Positions 10,126-14,622 of a stretch of DNA of 17,449 nucleotides are shown here, in pieces. Numbering within the stretch: position 1 is the first letter of the stretch; the number at the start of each line of letters is the position of its first letter. The stretch covers positions 30,558-48,006 of the forward strand of contig JAHBMJ010005356.1 of NCBI GenBank assembly GCA_018398765.1. Reading direction: 5' to 3'. Made by a program: the position numbers and the translations under genes. The notes beneath the pieces were generated by a model. The model had not been told where the DNA came from. It was given only the letters and a program-made list of their open reading frames with translations, and made no database searches. This stretch comes from Chromera velia. Lineage: Eukaryota > Sar > Chromeraceae.

Positions 10126-11228
10126 GGTAAAGGAAAAGAGTGGGGGCATTCATTGCACGAGAGAGAATGTGGGGGGGCGTTTTTGGGTGGACTTTTGGGT
10201 TTGTATGGCCTTTCTCCCTCCTGATCTGCTCCTCTGAGGTGCCTTTCGACAGAATGAATGAATGAATGAATGAGTGAGTGAGTGAGTGAATGAGTGAGTG
10301 AGTGAGTGAATGAGTGAGTGAGTGAGTGAATGAATGAATGTTCTCCAATGGGAGACGAAAGAGAAGAAGAAAAAAGGCCAAAGTTCTTCCTGCCTGATTC
10401 TGTGCTCCCTCCTCTCATTTGTTGCGGTTGTAGGCGCGCAGGCTGGACGGTTTGGTCTTGTTGAACGGGCACTGTTATTGGTTTCTTCGAAAGCACTCCA
10501 TGCACTCACGTTTTGAGGCCTCCCTTTCGATCGAAATTCCTTCTTCTCCACTCCGCTCAAAAGTTGATTCATGCTCTTGGCTCCACGTGTTTCCTTCTTT
10601 AATTTGGCGTTGCCTTCCTGCCTGCCTGCCTGCCTTCCTGCCTGCCTTCCTGCCTGCCTGCCTGCCTGCAGGATTGAGAGCGTGAGGGCGAAGAACTACG
10701 ACGAGCTGGAGGCGGCGGCCATCGAGCGCAGGAAAAAGAAAAAGGGCAAGGGGTTCATGCAAAAGAAAAAAGAAGAGTCAGTCACTTCAGTCCACCCATG
10801 GAGGGGAACAAGGCACAAACAGAAAAACAATCAAACGAAGACACGTGGGTGTTCAAAAGAATTAAATGGAGGGAGGACAAAAGAAAGCAAAGGAAATCAA
10901 ACCCTTTGAATGAACAACCGCATGCATGCATGAGACAAAGGTGAACAAACATACGGATGCACCCTACGGGGGGGCGATCCGATGAATCTGTTTTTTTCGC
11001 TCGGTGTCTCATCAGAGCTCTCTCGATCTGCCTTTTTTGACCATTTGGCAATCAATCGCTGCAATTAATGCCGAGAGACAATTATTAGCCCTTTTCAAGT
11101 AAATGCGTCGATCTGCGTGCAGGTATGCCGAGGAGAACGGCATTCAGTACCCTCCGTTGAGGAACCCGAATGCGGTGGTGATCAAAACCTTCGAAGACTT
11201 CCAGAAAAACACCGCGGCATATGCGTAG
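318..11228 (+). CDS. Gene A: uncharacterised multi-exon protein, C-terminal ~802 residues (5' end outside window)
   Basis: Model built by hand from GT-AG sites and phase. Exons: 318-451, 896-1012, 1496-1574, 2019-2134, 2584-2675, 2767-2898, 3129-3210, 3341-3424, 3677-3737, 4184-4274, 4725-4862, 5159-5234, 5729-5856, 6044-6134, 6216-6280, 6790-6835, 7307-7371, 7691-7724, 8271-8348, 8480-8532, 8886-9003, 9491-9585, 9848-10033, 10442-10480, 10672-10776, 11123-11228. All junctions keep one open frame to TAG; the coding total is 803 codons including stop. I do not recognise the family. Visible parts: charged N-terminal stretch; a predicted helical stretch across exons 6-7; WEEFERN motif in exon 10; a hydrophobic segment across exons 15-16 ([17 protein letters not shown]); CTQC and HC pairs in exons 23-24, a possible zinc site; a Lys-rich tail. 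Weakest points are exons 2/3, 6, 15/16, 19 and 20, where donors are ambiguous. Cassette exons may be missing. RNA-seq would settle the structure. Confidence 0.72.
896..1012 (+). CDS. Gene A exon 2
   Basis: Acceptor is cctgcctgcag, the end of a short CCTG run. Product begins [18 protein letters not shown] and continues [17 protein letters not shown]. Two donors lie 4 nt apart: gttagt at 1009 fits better, but only gttctt at 1013 gives the phase 0 needed by exon 3. The end is therefore uncertain by 4 nt. Confidence 0.6.
1018..1360 (+). repeat. Intronic TC, G-run, GACA and GAAA tracts
   Basis: The intron after exon 2 holds a TC tract (1018-1090), a run of G (1102-1113), then GACA and GAAA blocks (1156-1340). 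All open frames here on either strand are repeat translations rich in Ser/Leu/Phe or Arg/Glu/Lys. Confidence 0.8.
1496..1574 (+). CDS. Gene A exon 3
   Basis: Acceptor tttttcccccag at 1495; donor gtcagt at 1575. Reads [19 protein letters not shown] then CKELAFS, an amphipathic helix-like segment. It ends in phase 1, which exon 4 takes up with two bases. A downstream acceptor within the exon is possible if exon 2 ends at 1008. Confidence 0.55.
1879..1941 (+). CDS. Gene A candidate cassette exon between exons 3 and 4
   Basis: Acceptor ctgcag at 1878, donor gtactc at 1942, length 63, entering and leaving in phase 1, so it can be included or skipped without a frame change. Reads [20 protein letters not shown]. 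The acceptor has a poor pyrimidine tract and the exon holds a run of nine A. Not counted in the main model. Confidence 0.25.
2019..2134 (+). CDS. Gene A exon 4
   Basis: Acceptor cgtcaacgcag at 2018; donor gttggttgg at 2135. Two bases complete the split codon, then [19 protein letters not shown] and [19 protein letters not shown]. The phase-matched frame is open throughout. Ends in phase 0. Confidence 0.7.
2365..2398 (+). repeat. GA dinucleotide microsatellite
   Basis: Pure GA run inside the intron between exons 4 and 5. It is purine-rich on the coding strand, unlike most donor- and acceptor-side repeats of this gene. Confidence 0.85.
2453..2497 (+). CDS. Gene A candidate cassette exon between exons 4 and 5
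   Basis: Acceptor ctcgattgcag at 2452 is good; donor gtcatg at 2498 is weak. It is 45 nt, phase 0 to phase 0, reading [15 protein letters not shown]. An earlier in-phase GT lies at 2471. It could be an optional exon or chance; not counted in the main model. Confidence 0.28.
2584..2675 (+). CDS. Gene A exon 5
   Basis: Acceptor gcactgcag at 2583; near-consensus donor gtaaga at 2676. Reads [20 protein letters not shown] then [10 protein letters not shown]. Starts in phase 0 and ends in phase 2. Confidence 0.7.
2767..2898 (+). CDS. Gene A exon 6
   Basis: The acceptor has the best pyrimidine tract in the window (cctttttttttatgtatcag, AG at 2765-2766). One base completes the codon from exon 5, then [20 protein letters not shown] and [17 protein letters not shown] follow. 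Donor gtcaga at 2899 gives the phase 2 needed by exon 7; the alternative gtgggg at 2862 would break the frame. Since phase 2 enters and leaves, the exon could also be skipped. Confidence 0.5.
3092..3126 (+). repeat. GT microsatellite running into an acceptor
   Basis: About 17 GT units that end directly in gcag, the acceptor of exon 7. The tract takes the place normally held by a pyrimidine tract. Confidence 0.85.
3129..3210 (+). CDS. Gene A exon 7
   Basis: The acceptor AG (3127-3128) ends a 34-nt GT tract. In the phase-matched frame it reads [20 protein letters not shown] then MDSLLGQ, a clear helix pattern that continues from exon 6. Donor gtgggt at 3211. A second frame is open but does not match the phase of exon 6. 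Confidence 0.7.
3341..3424 (+). CDS. Gene A exon 8
   Basis: Acceptor ttttcttttacgtgctcaag at 3340 has a good pyrimidine tract. It is 84 nt, phase 0 to phase 0, reading [20 protein letters not shown] then TTLCLGKQ. Donor gtctcc at 3425 is weak and is followed by a GA repeat. Confidence 0.6.
3677..3737 (+). CDS. Gene A exon 9
   Basis: Acceptor gtgctgcag at 3676; donor gtgagt at 3738 is the only donor in gene A that matches the classical consensus. Reads [20 protein letters not shown] and ends in phase 1. Confidence 0.72.
3925..3998 (+). repeat. GTCT tetranucleotide microsatellite
   Basis: About 18 units of GTCT with two GTTC interruptions, in the intron between exons 9 and 10. Unlike the donor arrays it starts about 190 nt inside the intron. 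Confidence 0.85.
4184..4274 (+). CDS. Gene A exon 10
   Basis: Acceptor ccttctctgcag at 4183. Two bases complete the codon, then [20 protein letters not shown] and [10 protein letters not shown]. The donor at 4275 is the first unit of a GTGG array (four units). The Ser/Ala/Gly-rich start looks like a linker ahead of a folded region. Confidence 0.72.
4418..4441 (+). CDS. Gene A candidate 24-nt microexon between exons 10 and 11
   Basis: Acceptor cgccttccttccag is strong and donor gtgaga at 4442 is good. It enters and leaves in phase 2 and would add eight residues (ICGDTHAG). Splicing exon 10 straight to exon 11 also works, so this may be optional. Confidence 0.3.
4647..4734 (+). repeat. Duplicated acceptor plus exon head (72-nt offset)
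   Basis: The 16-nt sequence atgcagagggttgacc at 4647-4662 recurs at 4719-4734, the acceptor and start of exon 11. The 72-nt offset keeps the frame. The spacer ends with aattctgtatgaaaat and following bases, almost identical to 8243-8264. Confidence 0.75.
4725..4862 (+). CDS. Gene A exon 11 (with in-frame upstream acceptors)
   Basis: Acceptor gaatgcag at 4724; donor gtacgt at 4863. Reads [20 protein letters not shown] then [20 protein letters not shown] and KFAAS. Among the most protein-like exons in the window. The frame is also open upstream, so acceptors at 4601 (ctgctctatag) or 4652 (catgcag) would lengthen it by 41 or 24 codons. Confidence 0.75.
5159..5234 (+). CDS. Gene A exon 12
   Basis: Acceptor tttcttcctgcag at 5158; donor gtcagt at 5235 after a G run. 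One base completes an Arg codon, then [20 protein letters not shown] and LGPGG. A consensus-like gtgagt inside the exon at 5175 is a possible alternative donor. Confidence 0.68.
5729..5856 (+). CDS. Gene A exon 13
   Basis: Acceptor ctctgtaaacag at 5728. Reads [20 protein letters not shown] then [20 protein letters not shown] and NF. The donor at 5857 is the first unit of a GTCC array (four GTCC, then GTCA and GTGC). Phase 0 in, phase 2 out. Confidence 0.75.
5857..5880 (+). repeat. GTCC array starting at a donor
   Basis: Four GTCC units, then GTCA and GTGC. The first unit is the donor of exon 13, so six GTs occur in 4-nt register from the exon edge. Confidence 0.8.
6044..6134 (+). CDS. Gene A exon 14
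   Basis: The acceptor AG ends a GT tract (gtgtgtgtgtgcag, 6030-6043). Reads [20 protein letters not shown] then [10 protein letters not shown]. Donors GTCC at 6135, GTCC at 6139 and GTCT at 6143 would leave three different phases; 6135 (phase 0) fits the next exon. Confidence 0.7.
6216..6280 (+). CDS. Gene A exon 15 (hydrophobic segment begins)
   Basis: Acceptor gtgtttgggcag at 6215; donor gttact at 6281. In phase with exon 14 it reads [20 protein letters not shown] then F. Its phase 2 end joins exon 16 to give a continuous hydrophobic run. The acceptor has a weak pyrimidine tract. If this exon is skipped, exon 16 must be read in another frame ([14 protein letters not shown]), which looks less natural. 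Confidence 0.5.
6790..6835 (+). CDS. Gene A exon 16 (hydrophobic segment)
   Basis: Acceptor ctgccttcag at 6789. After exon 15 it reads [15 protein letters not shown], a membrane-like or buried helix. Its donor is a GTCT array (nine units, 6832-6867). Only the second GT (6836) gives the phase 0 needed by exon 17; the first (6832) would not. The end is uncertain by 4 nt. Confidence 0.55.
6832..6867 (+). repeat. GTCT array starting at a donor
   Basis: Nine perfect GTCT units beginning at the exon 16 edge. In the preferred model the first unit is exonic and the second is the donor. Confidence 0.8.
7307..7371 (+). CDS. Gene A exon 17
   Basis: Acceptor gaaattgcag at 7306. Only one frame is open: [20 protein letters not shown] then I. 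The donor at 7372 is the first unit of the longest donor array, about 18 GTCA units. Confidence 0.7.
7372..7443 (+). repeat. GTCA array starting at a donor
   Basis: Eighteen units in perfect 4-nt register (one is GTCG), starting exactly at the end of exon 17, followed by GTGA and degenerate sequence. The longest donor-seeded array in the window. Confidence 0.85.
7691..7724 (+). CDS. Gene A exon 18
   Basis: Acceptor cgtgcgtgcag at 7690; donor gtccgt at 7725. Short exon (34 nt) reading [11 protein letters not shown] after a split Glu codon. Phase 2 in and phase 0 out agree with both neighbours. Confidence 0.6.
8149..8301 (+). repeat. Duplicated acceptor plus exon head (116-nt offset)
   Basis: The 37 nt at 8149-8185 (gtgcag plus the first 31 nt of exon 19) recur exactly at 8265-8301. 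The spacer holds fold-back sequence (8183-8197 against 8249-8262) and a motif shared with 4701-4722. The upstream copy has the same acceptor but, if used, would shift the frame and reach a stop. Confidence 0.85.
8271..8348 (+). CDS. Gene A exon 19
   Basis: Acceptor atgcgtgcag at 8270. Reads [20 protein letters not shown] then TAPWRS. The donor is a GTCC/GTCT array from 8345; exon 20 needs phase 0, so the second GT (8349) is preferred over the first. The first 31 nt and the acceptor are duplicated 116 nt upstream. Confidence 0.65.
8480..8532 (+). CDS. Gene A exon 20
   Basis: Acceptor tttgacaatcag at 8479. Reads [17 protein letters not shown]. Donor gtcgat at 8533 is weak, but it is the one that gives the phase 2 required by exon 21. 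Downstream sequence runs into TC repeats without a better GT. Confidence 0.55.
8568..8706 (+). repeat. TC/TG compound microsatellite
   Basis: TC runs interrupted by GTGTGC and a TG run, in the intron after exon 20. No coding content; the Ser/Leu and Arg/Glu frames are repeat translations. Confidence 0.85.
8774..8880 (+). repeat. GATG/GATA microsatellite before exon 21
   Basis: Imperfect tetranucleotide array that runs almost to the gcatgcag acceptor at 8885. Confidence 0.85.
8886..9003 (+). CDS. Gene A exon 21
   Basis: Acceptor gatgcatgcag at 8885 follows a GATG/GATA repeat. Reads [20 protein letters not shown] then [19 protein letters not shown]. The donor at 9004 is the first unit of a GTTC array (six units). 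A second frame is open but highly polar and out of phase with exon 22. Confidence 0.7.
9004..9063 (+). repeat. GTTC array at a donor, then TTTC array
   Basis: Six GTTC units start at the donor of exon 21, then change to GTGT and a TTTC run. The change of unit suggests point mutation followed by a new expansion. Confidence 0.8.
9392..9457 (+). repeat. GTGA and TGTG repeats
   Basis: About seven GTGA units (9398-9427) then TATG/TG repeats. The GTGA array resembles the donor-seeded arrays, but no phase-compatible exon could be found ending at 9397. Confidence 0.7.
9491..9585 (+). CDS. Gene A exon 22
   Basis: Acceptor cgaccttcag at 9490; donor gtcagt at 9586. Reads [20 protein letters not shown] then [11 protein letters not shown]. 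Phase 0 in, phase 2 out. Confidence 0.72.
9848..10033 (+). CDS. Gene A exon 23 (first Cys pair of possible zinc site)
   Basis: The longest coding exon (186 nt). Acceptor tatcgatcag at 9847; donor gtaggt at 10034. Reads [20 protein letters not shown], then a Pro/Leu-rich stretch, then [20 protein letters not shown]. The CTQC pair, with the HC pair in exon 24, gives CxxC-x27-HC, a spacing compatible with a treble-clef or half-RING-like zinc site; this is inference. Confidence 0.75.
10074..10130 (+). repeat. (GC)n(GT)n alternating purine-pyrimidine tract
   Basis: About nine GC/CG units (10075-10092) run into about seventeen GT units (10093-10126), in the intron after exon 23. Confidence 0.85.
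10253..10340 (+). repeat. AATG/AGTG microsatellite
   Basis: Tetranucleotide array mixing TGAA and TGAG units, in the intron between exons 23 and 24. It carries several internal GTGAGT motifs that could act as decoy donors. Confidence 0.85.
10442..10480 (+). CDS. Gene A exon 24 (HC pair)
   Basis: Acceptor gcgcgcag at 10441; donor gtttct at 10481. Reads [13 protein letters not shown] across the junction, where the split Trp codon joins to [12 protein letters not shown] of exon 25. An upstream acceptor (ttgtag, 10433) hits a stop, and reading through to 10562 gives the wrong phase, so this short form is preferred. Confidence 0.6.
10616..10671 (+). repeat. CCTG/CCTT array ending in an acceptor
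   Basis: About 13 units whose last CTGCAG forms the exon 25 acceptor. The same design occurs in shorter form at exon 2 (882-895). Confidence 0.85.
10672..10776 (+). CDS. Gene A exon 25 (basic tail)
   Basis: The acceptor AG closes a CCTG/CCTT array (10616-10671). Reads [20 protein letters not shown] then [15 protein letters not shown], a charged helix ending in a Lys cluster that could serve as a nuclear signal or nucleic-acid contact. Donor gtcagtca at 10777. Confidence 0.72.
11123..11228 (+). CDS. Gene A last exon with stop codon
   Basis: Acceptor gatctgcgtgcag at 11122. Reads [20 protein letters not shown] then [14 protein letters not shown] and TAG at 11226-11228. One base completes the codon from exon 25. 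The 3' UTR follows. Confidence 0.75.
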
Positions 11229-11430
11229 ATCGATTCAGGGAGAACTGAAAAGGTTGCTCTTGGAGGAAAGAATGGAGTACGAAAAGGGAAAAGCGAAGCG
11301 CATGGAGGTTGCGAGAGTTGAATTCAGGGTGTTGTGAACGGGGGGGATAAAGGTTTTGACCGGCCGGTGTGCGGTTGTACATTTTGATGCTGACAAACTC
11401 TTCATCGGCTTCTCCTTGCAATATCAACAC

Positions 11431-11436
11431 AATAAA
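11431..11436 (+). promoter_or_regulatory. Putative poly(A) signal AATAAA of gene A
   Basis: AATAAA lies about 205 nt after the gene A stop, in a T/A-rich setting and just before the sequence turns AT-rich. The position suits a 3' UTR end, but the hexamer alone is weak evidence. Confidence 0.45.
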
Positions 11437-11499
11437 GGAGAAGATTTTGCTGTGCCTTCTTCGTTGTTTGGATGTTACGGAGATTGAGTTAATTCAGAA

Positions 11500-11879
11500 A
11501 TGTGCTTACAAGTTGGTTCGACTGTAGCGTCGTCGCTCTTCAGGCTGAGTCAGGTCAAAGATTTACTTACTCTCAGTTGAGTTTTTTTGTATGCAATGCT
11601 AGACGCAACTTGAATATCCAATTAATGAGTGACCTAACGAATTATATACATTTAATTTCATATTATACATGTTTTATCGTTTGTATTTAAAAAAGTTTGC
11701 AAACACTTTTTTATTAGTTTTCTATCACTTTTGCAACCATTTTTCTGTCATTTTTCTAACTTTAATTTCTATTACTTTTCTCACAACTTTTCTAGCATTT
11801 CTCTCACAGTTTTTACATAGTATAATAGTGTTTAAATTTTTTTTTCTTTTTTTTAAGTGCAGAACCTAGGCTATGGTAA
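11500..11879. other. Intergenic AT-rich stretch, no gene seen
   Basis: Follows the gene A 3' end. T-rich on the + strand with loosely repeated cttttctancattttt-like segments (11700-11815). The open frames are Phe/Leu-rich and have no splice or start context. Composition already resembles the insertion to its right. Confidence 0.5.
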
Positions 11880-11916
11880 CAGTGCTCTAGGGCACCACTA
11901 AATTACTTATCACTTA
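11880..11916 (+). repeat. Left terminal inverted repeat
   Basis: Starts cagtgctctagggcacc. It pairs with the right end over the first 10 bases exactly, then with one 3-nt and one 15-nt insertion on the right side. Confidence 0.55.
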
Positions 11917-12595
11917 ATCGCTTAGACAGATATAGTGGGAAGGTCTAGCGTGGAACCTATCAATTTAATAGAGAAATTTATTAATTAATTCCTCCCCCCC
12001 ACCCCAAAAGTTGGAACCTAAATTGTAATTGAACTATTTTTTAAAGCTGTGGACTTGGATGTTTCACTCCCTAAATTAAACCAAAAAAATATACTTCAAA
12101 CATAATTTTCATGCTAATGATGATGATAATAACTTAATATTACCCTTAGGCTAGACAGTTTTCAGGACAGTTTAGACGCATGCATTGTATGATGGCTTAC
12201 AGACCAACTAATAACAAAAATAATAACTAGGATGAGGATGATAATGATAATGATGGTATGACTAAATTTGGTAGCTATCGTAAGCTAATGAATGTATGGT
12301 AGTGTACTCCTAGATGTAAATATTAGTCCCCCCTTTGCTCAATAAATCGCTCAAGCACGAGCTTGTTCGTAAGCTAGCTCTACCCAAAAAATGCATGCTC
12401 GCACCGGGTGCTCTTTTCCAAGAAGGGGCATTGTCATAAACTATATTACACTATGCCCCTAGACCCCCGTAGCCATACCCAGCAACCCCCGTCTATTAAG
12501 TAGGTTCGGAGAAATAGTGTGCCCGTATACCCCCCGTCTGACGGCATCTGTGTGCCTTGCTACCCCTCAATCTCTGCCCTGCCCTGCCCCGTCTG

Positions 12596-13071
12596 TTAGA
12601 AATTCTTCTGAGCCCGCTTTGCTGCCAATTTCTGTCTCTCTACTGCTAATTTCTCTCTCTCAAGGCAAAGCAAACGGTGCACTGCCGCTGGAAATTAAGG
12701 ACACGTACTCCGTATCTCCATACCTCCCTTTGTCCTTCGGCACTTCCAACTCTACCCCCTTTATCGTGAATTTGACGCACGCCCTGTAGGTCTCCAAAAC
12801 TTCTCAGAAAATGTTTCCCCACTTCCGCTCAAATTCTTCTGAGAGTTTCTTCTCCTCGTTCCCCGTTACCCCAGCCATAAAAACTTATCTGCAAGTACAT
12901 GAGCTCATAACCCTTCTGTGCCTTATGAGTGGTTGCAGCCATCCAGTTTGTAAGACTTCCCATGTAGGTGTCAAACCATGACTCAAACGTCTTGTCCATC
13001 GACAAGGCCTTTATATCACTCCTCCCCCCCTTGATCTCCCCCTTGGAAGGAATTCTGCCGATAACACCTCC
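12596..13071 (-). pseudogene. Decayed protein-coding remnant inside the AT-rich insertion
   Basis: On the minus strand a frame is open from 13071 to a stop at 12829-12831. It reads protein-like: GVIGRIPSKGEIKGGRSDIK, then KTFESWFDTYMGSLTNWMAA and KGYELMYLQISFYGW. From about 12880 the next frame takes over (NEEKKLSEEFERKWGNIF), has a TGA at 12804-12806, continues with VKFTIKGVELEVPKD and YGDTEYVSLISSG, and stops at 12660-12662. A further shift gives EREKLAVERQKLAAKRAQKN, coiled-coil-like, up to a stop at 12596-12598. So there are about two frameshifts and one internal stop. I do not recognise the family; a mobile-element accessory or structural protein is possible. The alternating use of frames by amino-acid-rich, non-repetitive text is the evidence for decay rather than chance. 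Confidence 0.45.
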
Positions 13072-13104
13072 TTAGACCTATCCCACACCAACATTTCTTC
13101 ATGC

Positions 13105-13541
13105 CAAAGGGGTCTCTCTCCATGTATTAGTATTTCTCTTTTTCTGTAGCTGCGCGGGGGTTGTCCTCTTTCCTGTGAGTGCAAAGGGTCTCTCTCAATA
13201 TATTGGTATTTCTCTTTTTCTGTAGCTGCGTGGGGGTTGTCCTCTTTCTTGTGAGTGCAAAGGGTCTCTTTCTATCTATTGGTATTTTTCTTTTTCTGTA
13301 GCTACGTGGGGGTTGTCCTCTTTCCTGTGAGTGCAAGGGGTCTCTCTCCATGTGTTGGTATTTCTCTTTTTCTGTAGCTGCGCGGGGGTTGTCCTCTTTC
13401 CTGTGAGTGCAAAGGGTCTCTCTCCATGTATTGGTATTTCTTTTTTTCTGTAACTGCACGGGGGTTGTCCTGTTTCCTGTGAGTGCAAAGGGTCTCTCTC
13501 CATGTGTTGGTATTTCTTTTTTTCTGTAGCTACGCGGGGGT
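13105..13541. repeat. 76-bp minisatellite, about 5.7 copies
   Basis: Units start at equivalent T positions 13113, 13189, 13265, 13341, 13417 and 13493, an exact 76-nt period. Each contains tctctctcc, a ttggtatttctttttctgtag block, ggggttgtcc and tgtgagtgcaaaggg. Copies differ by scattered substitutions, with no length change. The minus strand is open across the array (13127-13570), cycling through all three frames because 76 is not a multiple of three. Confidence 0.9.
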
Positions 13542-14048
13542 ATGGTGTTAATTTCCAGGATAACTAGCAACAGTCACTCTCTCTAGCCTCACTCCACTCC
13601 CAGACATCAGGGAGTGATATAGGAGCTACTAGCTATGTCCTAACGCCAACATAGCTTGCTCCACTGCATGTCTGACAAACTGGTGGAATATCATGACTTA
13701 GGCGATATCAACGTCTGAAAAAAAAAGACATTTCAAGATTTTTTAAAACCATGATGTGCCACCTAGTATCATTCAATATTTTAGTATAAATTTACTATAA
13801 AAATTAAAAAGCCAGTTAAAAACAGCGACTAAAAATATGACTCATGTACCTAATCTAGATAGTAGAAACTTTATAGTAAATTATACAATAATAAATTATA
13901 ATAATTTGATAGTGTAAACATATTTAACATATATATGGACTATCATGAGCTAGGCACTCAAAAACAAAAAAAGGCTCCGACCGTGTGAGTCCGACGGCTT
14001 TAGTCATTCATTTACATTCAGTTATTCATTATCTGGTTCATTATACAG

Positions 14049-14070
14049 AGCTATAGCCTAGGCTATAGCT
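14049..14070. repeat. Perfect 22-bp palindrome
   Basis: Core ctatagcctaggctatag, extended by AG and CT on the two sides, followed by a partial copy (ctaggagctatag). It lies in the AT-rich insertion about 200 bp from its right end. It may be a cruciform or protein-binding site; the function is unknown. Confidence 0.8.
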
Positions 14071-14209
14071 AGGAGCTATAGAAATAACAATATGATAATC
14101 AATCTAGTAATCAATTCATCTAGTATTATACGCCACATTGAAACGTCCTATATAGGAAAAACATCACTTCAAACATAATATATTTTACTATTTAATCAAT
14201 CTAAAACAG

Positions 14210-14264
14210 CTAGTGATAGTGATTTAATTGGTGCCCACTGCACAGGTGCCCTAGTAGAGCACTG
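14210..14264 (-). repeat. Right terminal inverted repeat
   Basis: On the minus strand it starts cagtgctctac. It contains an internal second ggtgccc copy that accounts for the 15-nt length difference from the left end. Confidence 0.55.
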
Positions 14265-14379
14265 TCGCCGTTCTACGAAAAGTTGCCCTTGGCGATAGCC
14301 GTTTAGATGACGTCGATCTGGGATAGCGTCACTAGCGTGTGGTAATGATGGTGATAATAATGAGGTTCCCCTAGTGTTT

Positions 14380-14567
14380 TCAATTGAAGCTCACCAGAGC
14401 CTCGTTTGACTGAATTTCGACCTTGTCACCCGCAAAAACATTCGCGACAGACAACAGCTTCTGGAGCAATTTGACCCCTCCCCCGCCCACCCCGGCTCTT
14501 CGTTCCTTGACAGTTCGCATCCCCTTGACATGCAGCACAACAACGAAAGGACGGGGCACAGACTTAT
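14380..14567 (-). CDS. Possible minus-strand last exon of an unknown gene
   Basis: Minus-strand frame from an acceptor gaacag (at 14568-14570) to TGA at 14380-14382. It reads SVPRPFVVVLHVKGMRTVKE, then a Gly-rich turn, then KLLQKLLSVANVFAGDKVEI and QSNEALVSFN. It looks protein-like and would be convergent with gene A. Against it, the sequence before the acceptor is an AC/AG repeat rather than a pyrimidine tract, and no upstream partner exon could be fixed. A 62-codon open frame is not rare by chance. Confidence 0.27.
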
Positions 14568-14570
14568 CTG

Positions 14571-14571
14571 T

Positions 14572-14615
<44 letters not shown>

Positions 14616-14622
14616 TGTGTGT
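14571..14622 (+). repeat. TC/TG compound microsatellite
   Basis: TC run followed by TG run directly beside the possible minus-strand exon. Confidence 0.85.

Larger units (their letters stand above)
11880..14264. mobile_element. AT-rich non-autonomous DNA-transposon-like insertion with inverted termini
   Basis: The left end begins CAGTGCTCTAGGGCACC and continues for about 37 nt to 11916. The right end (14210-14264), read on the minus strand, gives CAGTGCTCTA, three extra bases, GGGCACC, a 15-nt extra segment, then a related ACTAAATTA-type stretch and TATCACT. Base composition inside is AT-rich with no microsatellites of the gene A kind. The CAGTG start resembles hAT-type termini, but the flanking 8-mers (tatggtaa and tcgccgtt) do not match as a target duplication, and no transposase is visible. 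The insertion might extend slightly beyond these ends, since AT-rich sequence runs from about 11500 to 14370. Confidence 0.5.

Noticed and set aside
9837-10505. Minus-strand 222-codon open frame
   Set aside because: Crosses gene A exons 23-24 antisense and a tetranucleotide array (Thr-His-Ser-Leu/Phe-Ile cycling). No minus-strand splice or start context; the + reading is phase-consistent with neighbours.
12517-12789. Plus-strand 90-codon open frame with ATG in the AT-rich insertion
   Set aside because: It is antisense to the decayed minus-strand coding remnant, is Ser/Pro/Leu-rich, and has no supporting context.
13105-13541. CRISPR-like repeat array
   Set aside because: Units are directly tandem with a 76-nt period and no variable spacers, in eukaryotic DNA; this is a minisatellite.
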